Positions 19,660-29,362 of a stretch of 32,151 nt of DNA are shown in pieces (within the stretch, counting starts at the first letter, position 1; every line of letters starts with the position of its first letter). The position numbers and the translations under genes were made by a program. The notes under the pieces are model-generated. The model saw nothing but the letters and a program-made list of their open reading frames with translations, had not been told where the DNA came from and ran no database searches. Origin of the DNA: Byssochlamys sp. IMV 00236 (taxonomy: Eukaryota > Ascomycota > Eurotiomycetes > Eurotiales > Thermoascaceae); assembly GCA_001931875.2 (NCBI GenBank), contig MSJH02000400.1:1-32151 (forward strand), read 5' to 3'.

Positions 19660-20490
19660 ATAAAATTTGGTGGTGGATAAGATATCGGTTGAAAATAATA
19701 CAAGAATACAATTCAGCTGTATGAGCGCACATAAGAGGAGGAGGGACGAAAAGATGCTTGGGCCAGTCGCCATTGTACTGGATGTCCTTCCTTTTGGTAG
19801 GTGGAAGCCAAGTTCCACGAATCCAGCAGGAAAAATCTGTTTCGTTGGCGGGAGCAGAGACAGAAGAAGAAGAGCATGAGGAAAGTTCATCATCCACATT
19901 TGATATGAAGATCTATCTCTGCGTTGCCATTGATTCATGGGCTTCGACTTGATAGCTTTGTTGTTTACCATTTTAAAATAATGATCGCGGTTGGATTGGG
20001 TCATTTTCTTCATTTCCATTAACTGTTCAAGTAAAATACGGGCTTTGTGCATATCGCTTCCGCATGTGGGGAGGCGAAGAGAGCCTAATCATCGTACAAC
20101 ATATGAGCCGTCGTCCACAAGTTTTACTTGGCTCATTTGGCCATCTACACCAAAAATTTGAATGCAATGGCCATTGATAGATCGCTTTGTGTGATTGGAA
20201 AGGAATGGGCTGTTATACAGCTGATCTACACTGTTTTTGGCTTCTCGGGATAATTTCCTATGTCGGCCTTTGCTGACGTTCCTCGCAAACGTCACATTGA
20301 TCAAATCGACCGTTGCTTTTTGCACTTGGCAACATACTCTTTGATCGAATTTGTCTTCGATTTCAGAAGAAGAGCCTTCGTGCCTTTTTGACGCTGTAAA
20401 TTCTTTTGAAACGGATTCCCCCCTTAAACAAATAATATGTATCAATGTGATATTCTTTTGGGAAACACTACATGCACTACCTTTACCCAT
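19660..20490 (-). pseudogene. Decayed gene of unknown family
   Basis: On the minus strand a frame runs from about 20490 through SKGRHRKLSREAKNSVDQLY and HCIQIFGVDGQMSQVKLVDD to a TGA at about 20089-20091. It continues in the same frame after it (SDMHKARILLEQLMEMKKMT) to about 19900, where the reading shifts to ETDFSCWIRGTWLPPTKRK and ends near 19670. The composition is protein-like throughout. One stop and one frame change suggest a recently broken gene, or introns I have not placed. A GTAGTG...TTTAAG intron could explain the 5' end near 20480-20420. I do not recognise the family. Its position beside a transposase relic suggests it may be transposon-borne. Confidence 0.45.
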
Positions 20491-20835
20491 TACCTATGAT
20501 GTTGTCCAACAAAACTTTTCAACAGGTAGCGTCAAACTAAGCATGAGTTTATAAAGCTACCGACTTGTTTTGTTTATTTTCAAGAAGAAAGAGATAAAAA
20601 AGAAAGGTTGTTATTTATTCTAGTTTTATGTTGTTAGTTGATCAACAAAGATGCAAGAACACCCGTAATTACGATGACATCGTATTTTGTACCAGAGAGT
20701 GAATTGGACAAGCCTTAGATTAGGCAGAGGATTTGGTAATGTAAAGTTGTATAGCGACAACATAGGTGGCGCCCCAAGGAAGCGCCCGTAGGATTAGCCT
20801 ATTTTCTGGTGCATGTAGTGTTGGCCTTTTCTTTT

Positions 20836-20873
<38 letters not shown>

Positions 20874-21475
20874 ACTATTCCTGATCCTTCTAGTCTGCAC
20901 CTCTTGCACACAAAGCACATGCAGTCACTGTGGCGGTACTACCACCACAAACTGCCCAGCCGACAACGACTTCACTAGCTTCTTCCTGATCGTTACCCAG
21001 ACCCTCTTTGTTGTATCATTGCATGTACCATCATAGCTACCTAGCGTTGTCACTGGTGATATATATTTGATTGTCATACCTTCTGGACTGGCAAAGTTGC
21101 CGTACGAGCGATGCAAGATATAAGAAGAGCCTATGCAGAGAATTCTTGTCTCACAAAGATCCAGCCGTCTTCCGTGACATAGTGCAATCACATACTATCT
21201 TACTCTTCACTTGCTGTCCCCTTTTTTGCTCCCAAATTCATACACATATCACATATTTACAGCAAGTACACGCCCACTGGTGGTACTTCATAAACCATTC
21301 CTTTTACAAAAAAAAAAAAAAAAAAAAAAAAAACCGCTACTCTTGCTTCCAATCAAACTATAGATCACGAGACAAAATTATATTTTTATATATATGATAA
21401 TAAAACCAATTGCTTTAATCCAATGCCATTTCTTCATTTTGCTACATAATCTAATTAGATCACACATCTTTTCTC
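20491..21475. other. Spacer with opposed homopolymer tracts and a dispersed repeat
   Basis: No gene is seen. It contains a T33 run (20838-20870), an A26 run (21308-21333) and one copy of a roughly 50-bp repeat (20776-20826). The approximately 440 bp between the two runs shows only short frames. Confidence 0.55.
20776..20826 (-). repeat. Dispersed coding-like repeat, copy 1
   Basis: This stretch is an inverted, approximately 85-90% identical copy of 24258-24307. Read on the minus strand it encodes HAPENRLI, and so does the other copy on the plus strand. It is therefore probably a scrap of a transposon reading frame. A T33 run starts 11 bp beyond it; on the minus strand this is a poly-A tract just before the scrap. 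Confidence 0.55.
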
Positions 21476-21662
21476 TTATCCATCCATACTCACATTCATA
21501 TAACTATCCATCTCCTTATCAAGTTCCTCTGCTGTCTTTTCTGTTTTGTCTTTTGATGTTCTTTCTTTTGGTGTTCTTCCAGGGCGACCTCTGTCATGAC
21601 GACGACTGCTGTTATTACCACCACTAAACACATATCATGAGTTCACCATACTGATAACAGTT

Positions 21663-21693
<31 letters not shown>

Positions 21694-22363
21694 CTGCGAG
21701 ATGAACGATGTGCAGGAGGCTGACTGACTTCAATCTTCATGGGTTGACCTTTTTTTTTTTGCGGTTGTTTAGCTCTCCAGACAATGTATATATTTTGTGT
21801 AATAAATACCATCAAGCTCGACATTATTAAACTTTTCAATGGCTTTCTGTGCATCTGAATTGGAAGCATATCGTACTTTAGCTTGACCTGTTGAGCGACC
21901 AGAACGATCATAGAACAAACGAGCCTTTTCGACTTGTCCGACAGTTGAAAAGAGTTCAAGGACATCATTTTCGGTGACGTTGTAATGAAGGTTATCAATT
22001 GTGATCTCCACTCCTCCTCCTCCTCTTGAGACATTGCTAATTCGAGAACCAAGTCGTGACATCACAAGTGAACTGGAAGCGTCATCTTGGAATTTATCGT
22101 GTGCCCAAGGACTATTGACATCTCTGGGCCCATTACCTCGCTAGAACTTTATTAGTTTATATTTTTTTCTATTTCTTTATTTTTCTTACTCGTTGACTCG
22201 AGCCTTGAATCTTTATGGTTCGAATGAACGAACGGACTGGAGGCTCTGATCGTTTAGGCTTACGAATATGACTTGTTTGACGACGTGGACCTGGATGAGT
22301 ATTTCTTCCCTTCTTTCTTTCTTGAATAACATCATCTAAAGCACGATCAAGTTTTGAGGTCAT
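21476..22363 (-). CDS. ALY/REF (Yra1/THOC4) mRNA export factor, four exons
   Basis: Exons on the minus strand: 22363-22190, 22140-21810, 21748-21694, 21623-21476, giving 235 residues. The protein adapts spliced mRNA to the nuclear export receptor within the TREX complex. The N-terminal SKLDRALDDVIQERKK matches the UAP56-binding motif. A basic RGN/Arg-rich region follows. The RRM runs from about residue 102 to 175 (VEITIDNLHYNVTENDV as RNP2 side, GQAKVRYAS as RNP1 side). The C terminus KTAEELDKEMDSYM is the second UAP56-binding motif. Introns are 49-70 bp; the third begins directly with a (GT)n run after the donor. All junctions keep frame. Length and architecture are standard. Confidence 0.93.
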
Positions 22364-23352
22364 TGTTGGTTCAGTTTAAAAAATAAAAAGGAAAAAGGAA
22401 AAAATATATGTCAAATAAAGATTTTATTGGTGTGTGTAAAAGGGGGAGAATGATTGGGTTCATTTGGGACTGGACTTGAATTATGATAACTTGGTTGAAA
22501 ATGTTATAAAATGCTCAAGTTTGATTTACTTTTTGATAAACATGGCGCGTATTCTTTGTATTCTGAATAAATGATCTTTGTGTAGAATAAAGAAAACTAA
22601 ATGCAAGATAATTAAATAGAACAATAGAGTTAGAAAATAGATGAACCATAGAAAGAAATACTAGGTGCAGTCCAAAATACACTCCAACAGGTTGAATGCA
22701 TAAAGGTCATTACAGACATCCTTATACATTTATATTGACGACAGTCTATCTTGGATATATATATATATATATATATCTGATAGACAAGGATGTATTGTGT
22801 ATGTATTGAGATGTTTAGGTTAACCAATTGTTGTAGCAGTTAATGATTTGGCGATCTTCCCTCCTTATTATAATGCGCAGCTTCAATATAATAATCAATA
22901 ATGTTATGGTAACCATACATTCGTTTTTTCCACGTCATCGTGCTTCCGTAGATCTAAAGACTTTGCACATTGTGATAAGTAAGAGCTAAATTGACTTTTT
23001 GTGACGAACAGCATACTCCGATTCCTCTCTACATGTTTATTTGTCGTTTATTGATGTCACAGTGTTATATACATGTTTTCATAGTTTATTCATAATAGAA
23101 AGTATGTAATTTAATTATTAGTTAATTATAATGAATAATAATGACATAGTCATTAAAGGATTGATAATCGTTTGCATAACATGATTAATTGATAGGTATA
23201 CATTTGTTACATTTGTGATGATGGGTTCGTTGTTTATTGTGTATCTAAATTAGTTTTCTCTGTATGAATTTGATTTATGAACCCACAAAGAAAGATATTT
23301 AATAGAAAAGGGGTAGCTGTCGTTTTATAAGTTACATATTTCAGTGGGCACA
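22364..23352. other. AT-rich spacer without a gene
   Basis: A (TA)n run lies near 22756-22777. The rest has short frames only. No tRNA, repeat or coding exon is visible. It includes the promoter of the ALY/REF gene. Confidence 0.55.
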
Positions 23353-23930
23353 TTAGTTAAGAAGTAATTTTGGGTAAACTATATTGTTGATCGTATTAGA
23401 ACTTTCTGATGGAAAGATTAAGATGCCAGAAAGAGAAACTGATCTTGGAAGGGAGACATATGGCTGTCCATACATAAATGGTAATTGTTTTTGGTCGACG
23501 CCCACATATACCAATAATTGGCCTTGGGACTTGTTGATGATTATAGCAAAACATAGTTTAACAGGAACTGCTTCTTTATAAACATAAACGGTATATCTCC
23601 TTCTTATGTTGATAGCATAAATCTGAGTATAAGATCTAATATTCCATTTCAACTCATTCGCTGGCGAACCTTGAGCATATACTTCCAATATATACACCAT
23701 GGTCAATCTTGTTCCGTTACAGAGATCACCTACTGGGTCAACCTTTAACTCCAGTTGTAAAGGAAGCAGTCCTGTACGATTGAAGCTTTGAAGATACTCT
23801 GCAGAAGCCTTAGGCTTCATTGATGTCAGCCGTGTATCCGTGGAAAGGAGTATCACTTTTTTTTTTTTTAACTGGCATCTTTTCTAGCACAATTTCGCTG
23901 AATCGACCACTATATAAAGGGGTGCTGTAC
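23353..23930 (-). pseudogene. Truncated Helitron helicase copy, C-terminal end
   Basis: On the minus strand this encodes about 190 residues homologous to the end of the Helitron helicase at 24958-27696. The matched segments are GRFSEIVLEKMP, ILLSTDTRLTSM, LCNGTRLTMV, PVKLCFAIIINKSQGQ and YVSLPRSVSLSGI, ending in NIVYPKLLL. Compared with that copy it lacks 10 residues in the middle (an in-frame 30-bp loss after QLELKV). It starts near an A/T run and has nothing of motifs I and II. It is inactive. It lies in opposite orientation to the larger copy. Confidence 0.85.
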
Positions 23931-23984
23931 TCCATATCGAATAAAGAAATAACTTTACAGATATTTTTCATCATCTAAAAAAAT

Positions 23985-24145
23985 GAAATCGTTCATATTC
24001 TTGAAAGAAGACGGCAAAGGAAATGTTTATGACAAGAGCTGAAGCAATGGACATTGTTACTTCAGCATGACTACAATCGACAGTGAATTGAGAAGGAGAA
24101 ACAATCAATCCATTATCTTTCATGAAGTTTAAGCATTGAGCAAAA
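23985..24145 (-). pseudogene. Possible MULE-type transposase scrap
   Basis: A 53-residue open stretch on the minus strand reads CLNFMKDNGLIVSPSQFTVD followed by CSHAEVTMSIASAL. The spacing of NGL...DCS..E...IA resembles the segment around the catalytic Asp of MULE/FAR1-type transposases. It is too short for certainty, and flanking sequence gives no further motif. Confidence 0.3.
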
Positions 24146-24257
24146 GTCCATTACCGCGTTCAATAAAAAGTGTACTGAGTGTGTACCTAGTGTACCTAGT
24201 TGCAACAAATGGTATTTTTTAAAGCAGACAAACTATCTGATACCAGTAAAGCGTTTA

Positions 24258-24307
24258 GGCCAAAGCTACATGCACCAGAAAATAGGCTAATTCCACAGGC
24301 GCTTCTT
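24258..24307 (+). repeat. Dispersed coding-like repeat, copy 2
   Basis: The partner of 20776-20826, in opposite orientation and 3.4 kb away. It encodes HAPENRLIPQALLLLYMQRF on the plus strand. It lies between the two Helitron fragments. Confidence 0.55.
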
Positions 24308-24817
24308 CTCCTGTACATGCAAAGATTTCCAATGGAATAATGTAAAATACAATATCATCATAATCACACATGAGTTAAGTGGTTTACGTTGATCAAACTG
24401 ACAACATAAATTAAAGTACAGCAATGAAAGCATTTCTTTTTATCTCTTTCTTCCTGAAAAAACAAGATGGCAACATTTATAAGGTCATGTTTAGCATGAC
24501 GTGACACATTCAAAAGCTTTGTTGACGACATCGCTGGCAGTGCCTTTAGCATTAACTTCTTTGTGGATTTCCTCCTACATCAGTAAAATGTTTATCTCTT
24601 ACATTCAAGCTGTTTGCATGTACTTTTCAAAGGAATGCACTGATCAAAACTATAAAGTACTATTGAAAAAAAGATTTTAGTGAAGGTATTGGTAGAGCAG
24701 ATGCTTGCTAGTTAGGCGACGCTTATTCTTATAAGCCTTATGTTCAAAAATCAGGCGAAAAGAAATGCCGCAATTGAGCAAGTAATATTATACAATAGTA
24801 ACCATGTGTTTTTTGTT

Positions 24818-24851
<34 letters not shown>

Positions 24852-24957
24852 ATCAGCAGCGAAAGCACAAGTAATACAGTTTCTGAATTACGTCTTTGTA
24901 CCTGTTGCTTCATCGGAAAAATCAGCCTACGCGGAAAAAGATATCACTCTAATATAT
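24308..24957. other. Spacer between transposon fragments
   Basis: A minus-strand piece near 24515-24575 is open and protein-like (EEIHKEVNAKGTASDVVNK) but ends in a stop and has no partner. A (TA)n run of about 25 bp lies at 24826-24851. A tRNA-like string occurs at about 24682-24757. The 5' limit of the Helitron copy is somewhere before 24958 and could not be fixed. Confidence 0.4.
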
Positions 24958-27696
24958 CACTCTAACTCCTGCATGCTTCATGGTCCATGTGATGAAATTA
25001 ATCCTGGCAGTCCATGTATGGTACAGGGTGCACAAGGGCTAATGGTTTGCTCGAAGCGGTTTCCAAAACCATTTCAGGGTGAGACCACTTTCCCTGAGAA
25101 TGGCTATCCTCTCTATCGTCGTAGGTGAATTGCAGCAGAGGACCAAAATAATTTCTTTTATTCTGTCAGACTACGTGGAAGAGTAGGTGCTGAATTTGTC
25201 ATGGATAACCGTTGGGTTGTTCCATACAATCCATACCTGACAAAAAAATACAAAGCACATATAAACGTTGAAGTCTGTACTGGTGTCGAAGTAGTCAAGT
25301 ATATCAACAAGTATGTTTACAAAGGCACAGATCGTACAACCTTGGAGATCGAGGATAGCCAAGATGAAATTAAAAAGTATCTTCACTCCAGGAATATTGG
25401 GCCATCTGAGGCTGTGTGGAACCTCTTTCAGTTCAAAACGCATGAGGAAGATCCCACAGTAATAAGTCTGCAGGTACATCTACCGGGCCAGCAAACTATC
25501 TATTTCCCTTCTGAGGCATCAGCAACAGAGATTTCAAGAATTCTCGAAAGAAATATGACAACCTTGATGGCTTTCTTCGAATACAATGCAAGGAATGAAT
25601 ATGGGAGGTCATATCTTTATCAAGAATTTCCCCAGTATTTTGTTTTCGATGAAGGATTAAAGCGATGGAAACACCGCCAGCGAGGCTTTGCCATCGGCAG
25701 AACGTATCACTGCAACCCTATTGCAGGTGAAAGGTTTTACCTTCGTATTTTGCTGACCAGCGTCCGTGGTTCCAAGTCTTTTGAGGACATTAGGACGGTC
25801 AATGGTATTTTGTACCCAACCTTCGGAGAGGCCTGCGTGGCTCATCACTCGGTCGAGGATGATCGCGAATGGGACAGATGCTTTGCTGAAGCAAGACTTT
25901 TTGCTACAGGCAGTGAGCTACGAAGGCTATTTGTCACCGCACTCTTGCAAGCTCAGTTAAGCAATCCGTTAGCGCTGTGGGAAAGATACTGCAATGATGT
26001 CTGTGACGATCTCTCTAATAGGCTTATAAATCTATTAGGTGATAACTTTACTACCCAGCTCCTCCAGCAGGCATTCACCAATGACAACCCAGCTATTGAC
26101 TTCGGCCTCCATCTGATAGATGACAAAATACAAGGACATGATAAAAGCCTCCAGACGTTCAACTTGCCTGAACCTCTCTGTAATTGGCAATCCTTGCTCG
26201 AGAGCCGTGATGGCAACCAAATAGGAGCCAACCCTCTCATAAGAAGAGCACTGGCATTTGACTCTGAACAAGCCTTGATCGAGTTCAACAGAATGTATAA
26301 CCAGCTCAATCAGCAGCAGAAGTATGCCTTTGACACCATCACCAGCAAGATTGAGTCCGATTCTAGCAATAGTCAATTCTTTCTGCAATGTCCTGCCGGT
26401 ACAGGCAAAACATTCGCTTATAACACTCTCTGTAACTATTACAAGAGTAGAAACGAAATTGTTCTTTGTGTCGCTTCTTCTGGCATTGCTGCTCTTCTTC
26501 TGCCCAACGGCCAGACATCCCATTCATTGTTCAAGATCCCGTTGTCTGTTAATGAATGCTCCACATGCAACATCCGAAAGGATAGCAATTTGGCGGAAAT
26601 GATCAGACGAGCCAAACTAATTATTTGGGATGAGGTGCCGATGCAGCATAAATACTGTTTTGAAGCTGTCCATCGCATCTTTCAAGACATCTGTGACGAC
26701 CCCGAAGAGCTGTACTTGTTTGGTGGTAAGCCTATTGTCCTTGATGGTGATTTTGCTCAGATCCCACCAGCGATCAGAAGGGGTAACAGAGCTGATACTG
26801 TTAGTGCCTCTGTTAAACAATCATTCTTTTGGTCAAGGCTCCAGCTCTTGAGCCTTACGCAGAATATGCGTTTAACGAACCTGTTAAATCAAAACGACAT
26901 TGCATTTGCAAGATTTATAGCAAATGTGTCATACGATCATACACTTTATGGCTCAATGACACTTCTTAGCTATATTCATCAGACAAAGTTATTGAATGAA
27001 TTTATTAGCAAAGTCTATAATGATGATGAAATCAGCAATTCGATGACGATACGCAATGGTCAGTATTTTGGTGAAAGAGTCATTTTAGCTACCAGAAACG
27101 ACACAGTCGGAAGAATAAACGAGATTGTCCTCAATAAAATGCCTGGCAAAAATGTTACACTTCTGTCCACGGACTCTGCTGACGTTAACGAAGCTGATGG
27201 TTTACACACTGTTCCAGCAGAATATTTGTACAGCTTGGATCCAACAGGGCTACCCCCATCTAAGCTTGAGCTCAAAGTTGGCGCATCTATAGTGCTACTA
27301 AGAAACATTGACCCAGCAAGAGGTCTATGTAATGGTACTCGCCTGGTTGTCGTACGAATTGGCAGCAATATGCTTCAGGTTCGCCTAGCCAATAAGCCAG
27401 ATGATCCATTAGAACTTATACCCCGCTTTACGCTATCAACACAAGAAGGTGAACTGCCATTCACTTTAGCAAGAAAGCAATTTCCTGTTAAATTATGCTT
27501 TGCTATGACCATCAACAAATCCCAAGGCCAATCATTAAAATATGTGGGCGTCGACCTAAGACAATCATCATTTATGCATGGACAACTATATGTCGCTCTT
27601 TCAAGAGTCACTTCTCTTTCTGGCATCTCAGTCCTTCTGCCAGAAAGCTCAAATACAACCAACAATGTTGTCTATCCCGAATTACTACTTCCCTAA
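24958..27696 (+). pseudogene. Helitron Rep/helicase, 5'-truncated, with one in-frame stop
   Basis: One frame is open from 24958 to the TAA at 27694-27696 except for a TGA at 25126-25128. The downstream uninterrupted part starting at 25201 is 831 residues. The upstream part has the Helitron Cys motif (SCMLHGPCDEINPGSPCM, then CSKRFPKPF). KYINKYVYK (residues 33-41 from 25201) is the Rep Tyr motif of the rolling-circle nuclease. The PIF1-type SF1 helicase follows: Walker A CPAGTGKT (397-404), Walker B WDE (Asp477-Glu478), DGDFAQIPP, and NKSQGQSLKYVGVDL with YVALSRVTSLSGI near the end. The HUH motif and the rest of the Rep N terminus are missing. The long undamaged helicase frame suggests recent decay. 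Such elements replicate by rolling-circle transposition. Confidence 0.9.
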
Positions 27697-27747
27697 TATG
27701 CCCATCTACCAAATGAAGCTGATCTGTATGCCAAACCTCAATGCTAC

Positions 27748-28662
27748 ATGAAATGGTTACACTTTATACAGAAAGAAATGGAACAAAAGAAGTTCATTCA
27801 AGAAATGAAACCTCAAGACAAGGCATCAAGCAGTTATGTTCATAGAAAGTTGCAAGAACTTCCTTTTGTCAAGAAATTGAATACAAGCAAATACAGATCA
27901 TTAATGGAAAACACATTGACCGCCATCAATTCCAACAAGACTTTGGAAATAACAAGCAAACTGAAGAACATTGATAAAAAGGATACTGATGCTGTTCAAA
28001 CCTTTATCAAAACAGCGCAAGCAAGAATTCAAGACAAGTCCTTCATGCCTCTCAAATATACTGACCCTCGAGGGTCAAGATACTTTTCTTTACTTCCCTT
28101 GTACAAGAGTGATTCCAAGAGTATACAGATTGATGCTCAATCTTTCTGGAAACTTGCCAAACAATATGACAACAAGATCAAACCAGGTCAAAAGAATGAT
28201 AATGACTTAACTTTATGGTACTTTAATGTCTTTGATTTTTCAAAAATAGGCTACAAGACACTTGAAAGCTTGACCTCACGTTCCAAAAGGTTTACGTACG
28301 TATGCTTACATGGCTTTTATTTTTGATCTAAACAAATGTTGTCATTGTAGAAATGTGATCACCAAACGAAAATGCAAGCAATCTAACGGGAGGACCGAAT
28401 TTGTTTATGTTGTCGAGTACTTAACGAGTCAGATCTGTAACAAGTGCAAAACCAGTCAATTAAATAATTTCTCTGTTTCTGAATCAAAGTGAAGAGTACA
28501 CTCTGTCCTCAAGTATGAATCTTGTGGTACGATTTGGAATCGCGATGTGAACAGTGCATTAAATATATATGGTATCTTTGTTTACAAATCAAAACACGAC
28601 AATGAAAGTTCTCCCCCCCCTTCAAAAGACCTTCAAGAGATTAACGGTGCTTCCTGGATTTA
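27748..28662 (+). pseudogene. Fanzor (eukaryotic TnpB-like) nuclease relic with its core deleted
   Basis: The first part (27748-28326, 192 residues) reads ELPFVKKLNTSKYRS, RIQDKSFMPLKYTDP, RYFSLLPLYKSDSKSIQIDA and FDFSKIGYKTLES. This resembles the N-terminal region of Fanzor proteins of Mucoromycota. A frame change near 28311 leads to a C-terminal part with VVEYLTSQICNKC, a TGA stop (28490-28492), then KYESCGTIWNRDVNSALNIY. That is the zinc ribbon and the RuvC-III NRDxN motif. The third zinc Cys is replaced by Tyr. The whole RuvC-I/II core between the two parts is absent, probably several hundred bases. It cannot be active. Family knowledge: Fanzors are RNA-guided nucleases related to TnpB/Cas12 and ride on eukaryotic transposons. 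Here it follows the Helitron helicase by 51 bp on the same strand and in the same frame. Confidence 0.7.
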
Positions 28663-28688
28663 ATGCGCTGTCTATGACGGCAGTGCAT
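28663..28688. repeat. Imperfect hairpin just after the Fanzor relic
   Basis: ATGCGCTGTC and GGCAGTGCAT pair at 10 of 10 positions (two as G-U in RNA) around a 6-base loop, starting directly after the TAA that ends the Fanzor C-terminal frame (28660-28662). It may be the 3' hairpin of the host element or part of the structured RNA region expected downstream of a TnpB-like gene. No clear Helitron CTRR end was found next to it. Confidence 0.45.
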
Positions 28689-28755
28689 TCCTTAACGCCT
28701 CGATAGGTATAAAACGAATAAAACGTTATTCTTTATCCATTAGTCTTCTAGTTAA

Positions 28756-29362
28756 ATGAAGGATGTATTTGCAATTACTAACCAATACACTGACATTATG
28801 ATGGATAAAACTGACCAGTCGTTCGCAACCTGGAGGACCATTGATGTTGAATGCGCCATTTACAAGAAGAAGGAATACTTGGGTAAAATTATGGTTTAAA
28901 TGTGCGAGAATGATTTATTGTTTAACCTTTAAGATGGTTTAGTCAAGGGCATCAGATTTATTCCAGACCATCTGACGCACATAAAAGGCTTAAACGAACA
29001 GAAGATTTCGATCGTTGATTATGCCAGAGAATCACCAGACAACGGAGAGGAACAACAGATCACTTGTTGACAAAGTGCTTATGTCGTCTTGCTGCTCAAT
29101 CTCAGATCCACCCAAGGCTAATATGTATATGATGTAGATTGCAATATGAATGAAGTGCATACATATTTCAGATTTGATAAGCTATTAAGCACAACAGATG
29201 AAGATGTGTGTTTAGTTGCGATCGATTACGCTGGGTTGTCTACGAACAGGGATGGTTTATATCAATTAAGTATGTATATTATTGGTTCTAATAATTAACA
29301 GAGCGAACATGTTATTATCAATATTAGATGCGGTTTTGACCTCACTCATCAAGATCAAATAA
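28756..29362 (+). CDS. Unrecognised four-exon gene
   Basis: Proposed exons: 28756-28882, 28934-29065, 29138-29269, 29328-29362, giving 141 residues. The first and third junctions are good GT-AG introns (GTAAAA...TTTAAG, 51 bp; GTATGT...ATTAG, 58 bp) and keep frame. The second uses a weak GTTGAC donor and is less certain; without it, exon 2 runs to a TGA at 29068-29070 and the protein is 87 residues. The sequence is polar and mixed (FATWRTIDVECAIYKKKEYL, later DVCLVAIDYAGLSTNRDGLY) with no signal peptide or membrane segment. I recognise no domain. It lies about 90 bp after the Fanzor/Helitron relic on the same strand. It may be the neighbouring host gene or cargo. Confidence 0.45.

Noticed and set aside
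20720..20920. Frame containing a poly-Lys run
   Set aside because: It is only a read-through of the A33 homopolymer on the minus strand.
25657..27665. Minus-strand frames opposite the Helitron helicase (up to 162 codons)
   Set aside because: They are antisense shadows of a long conserved coding frame.
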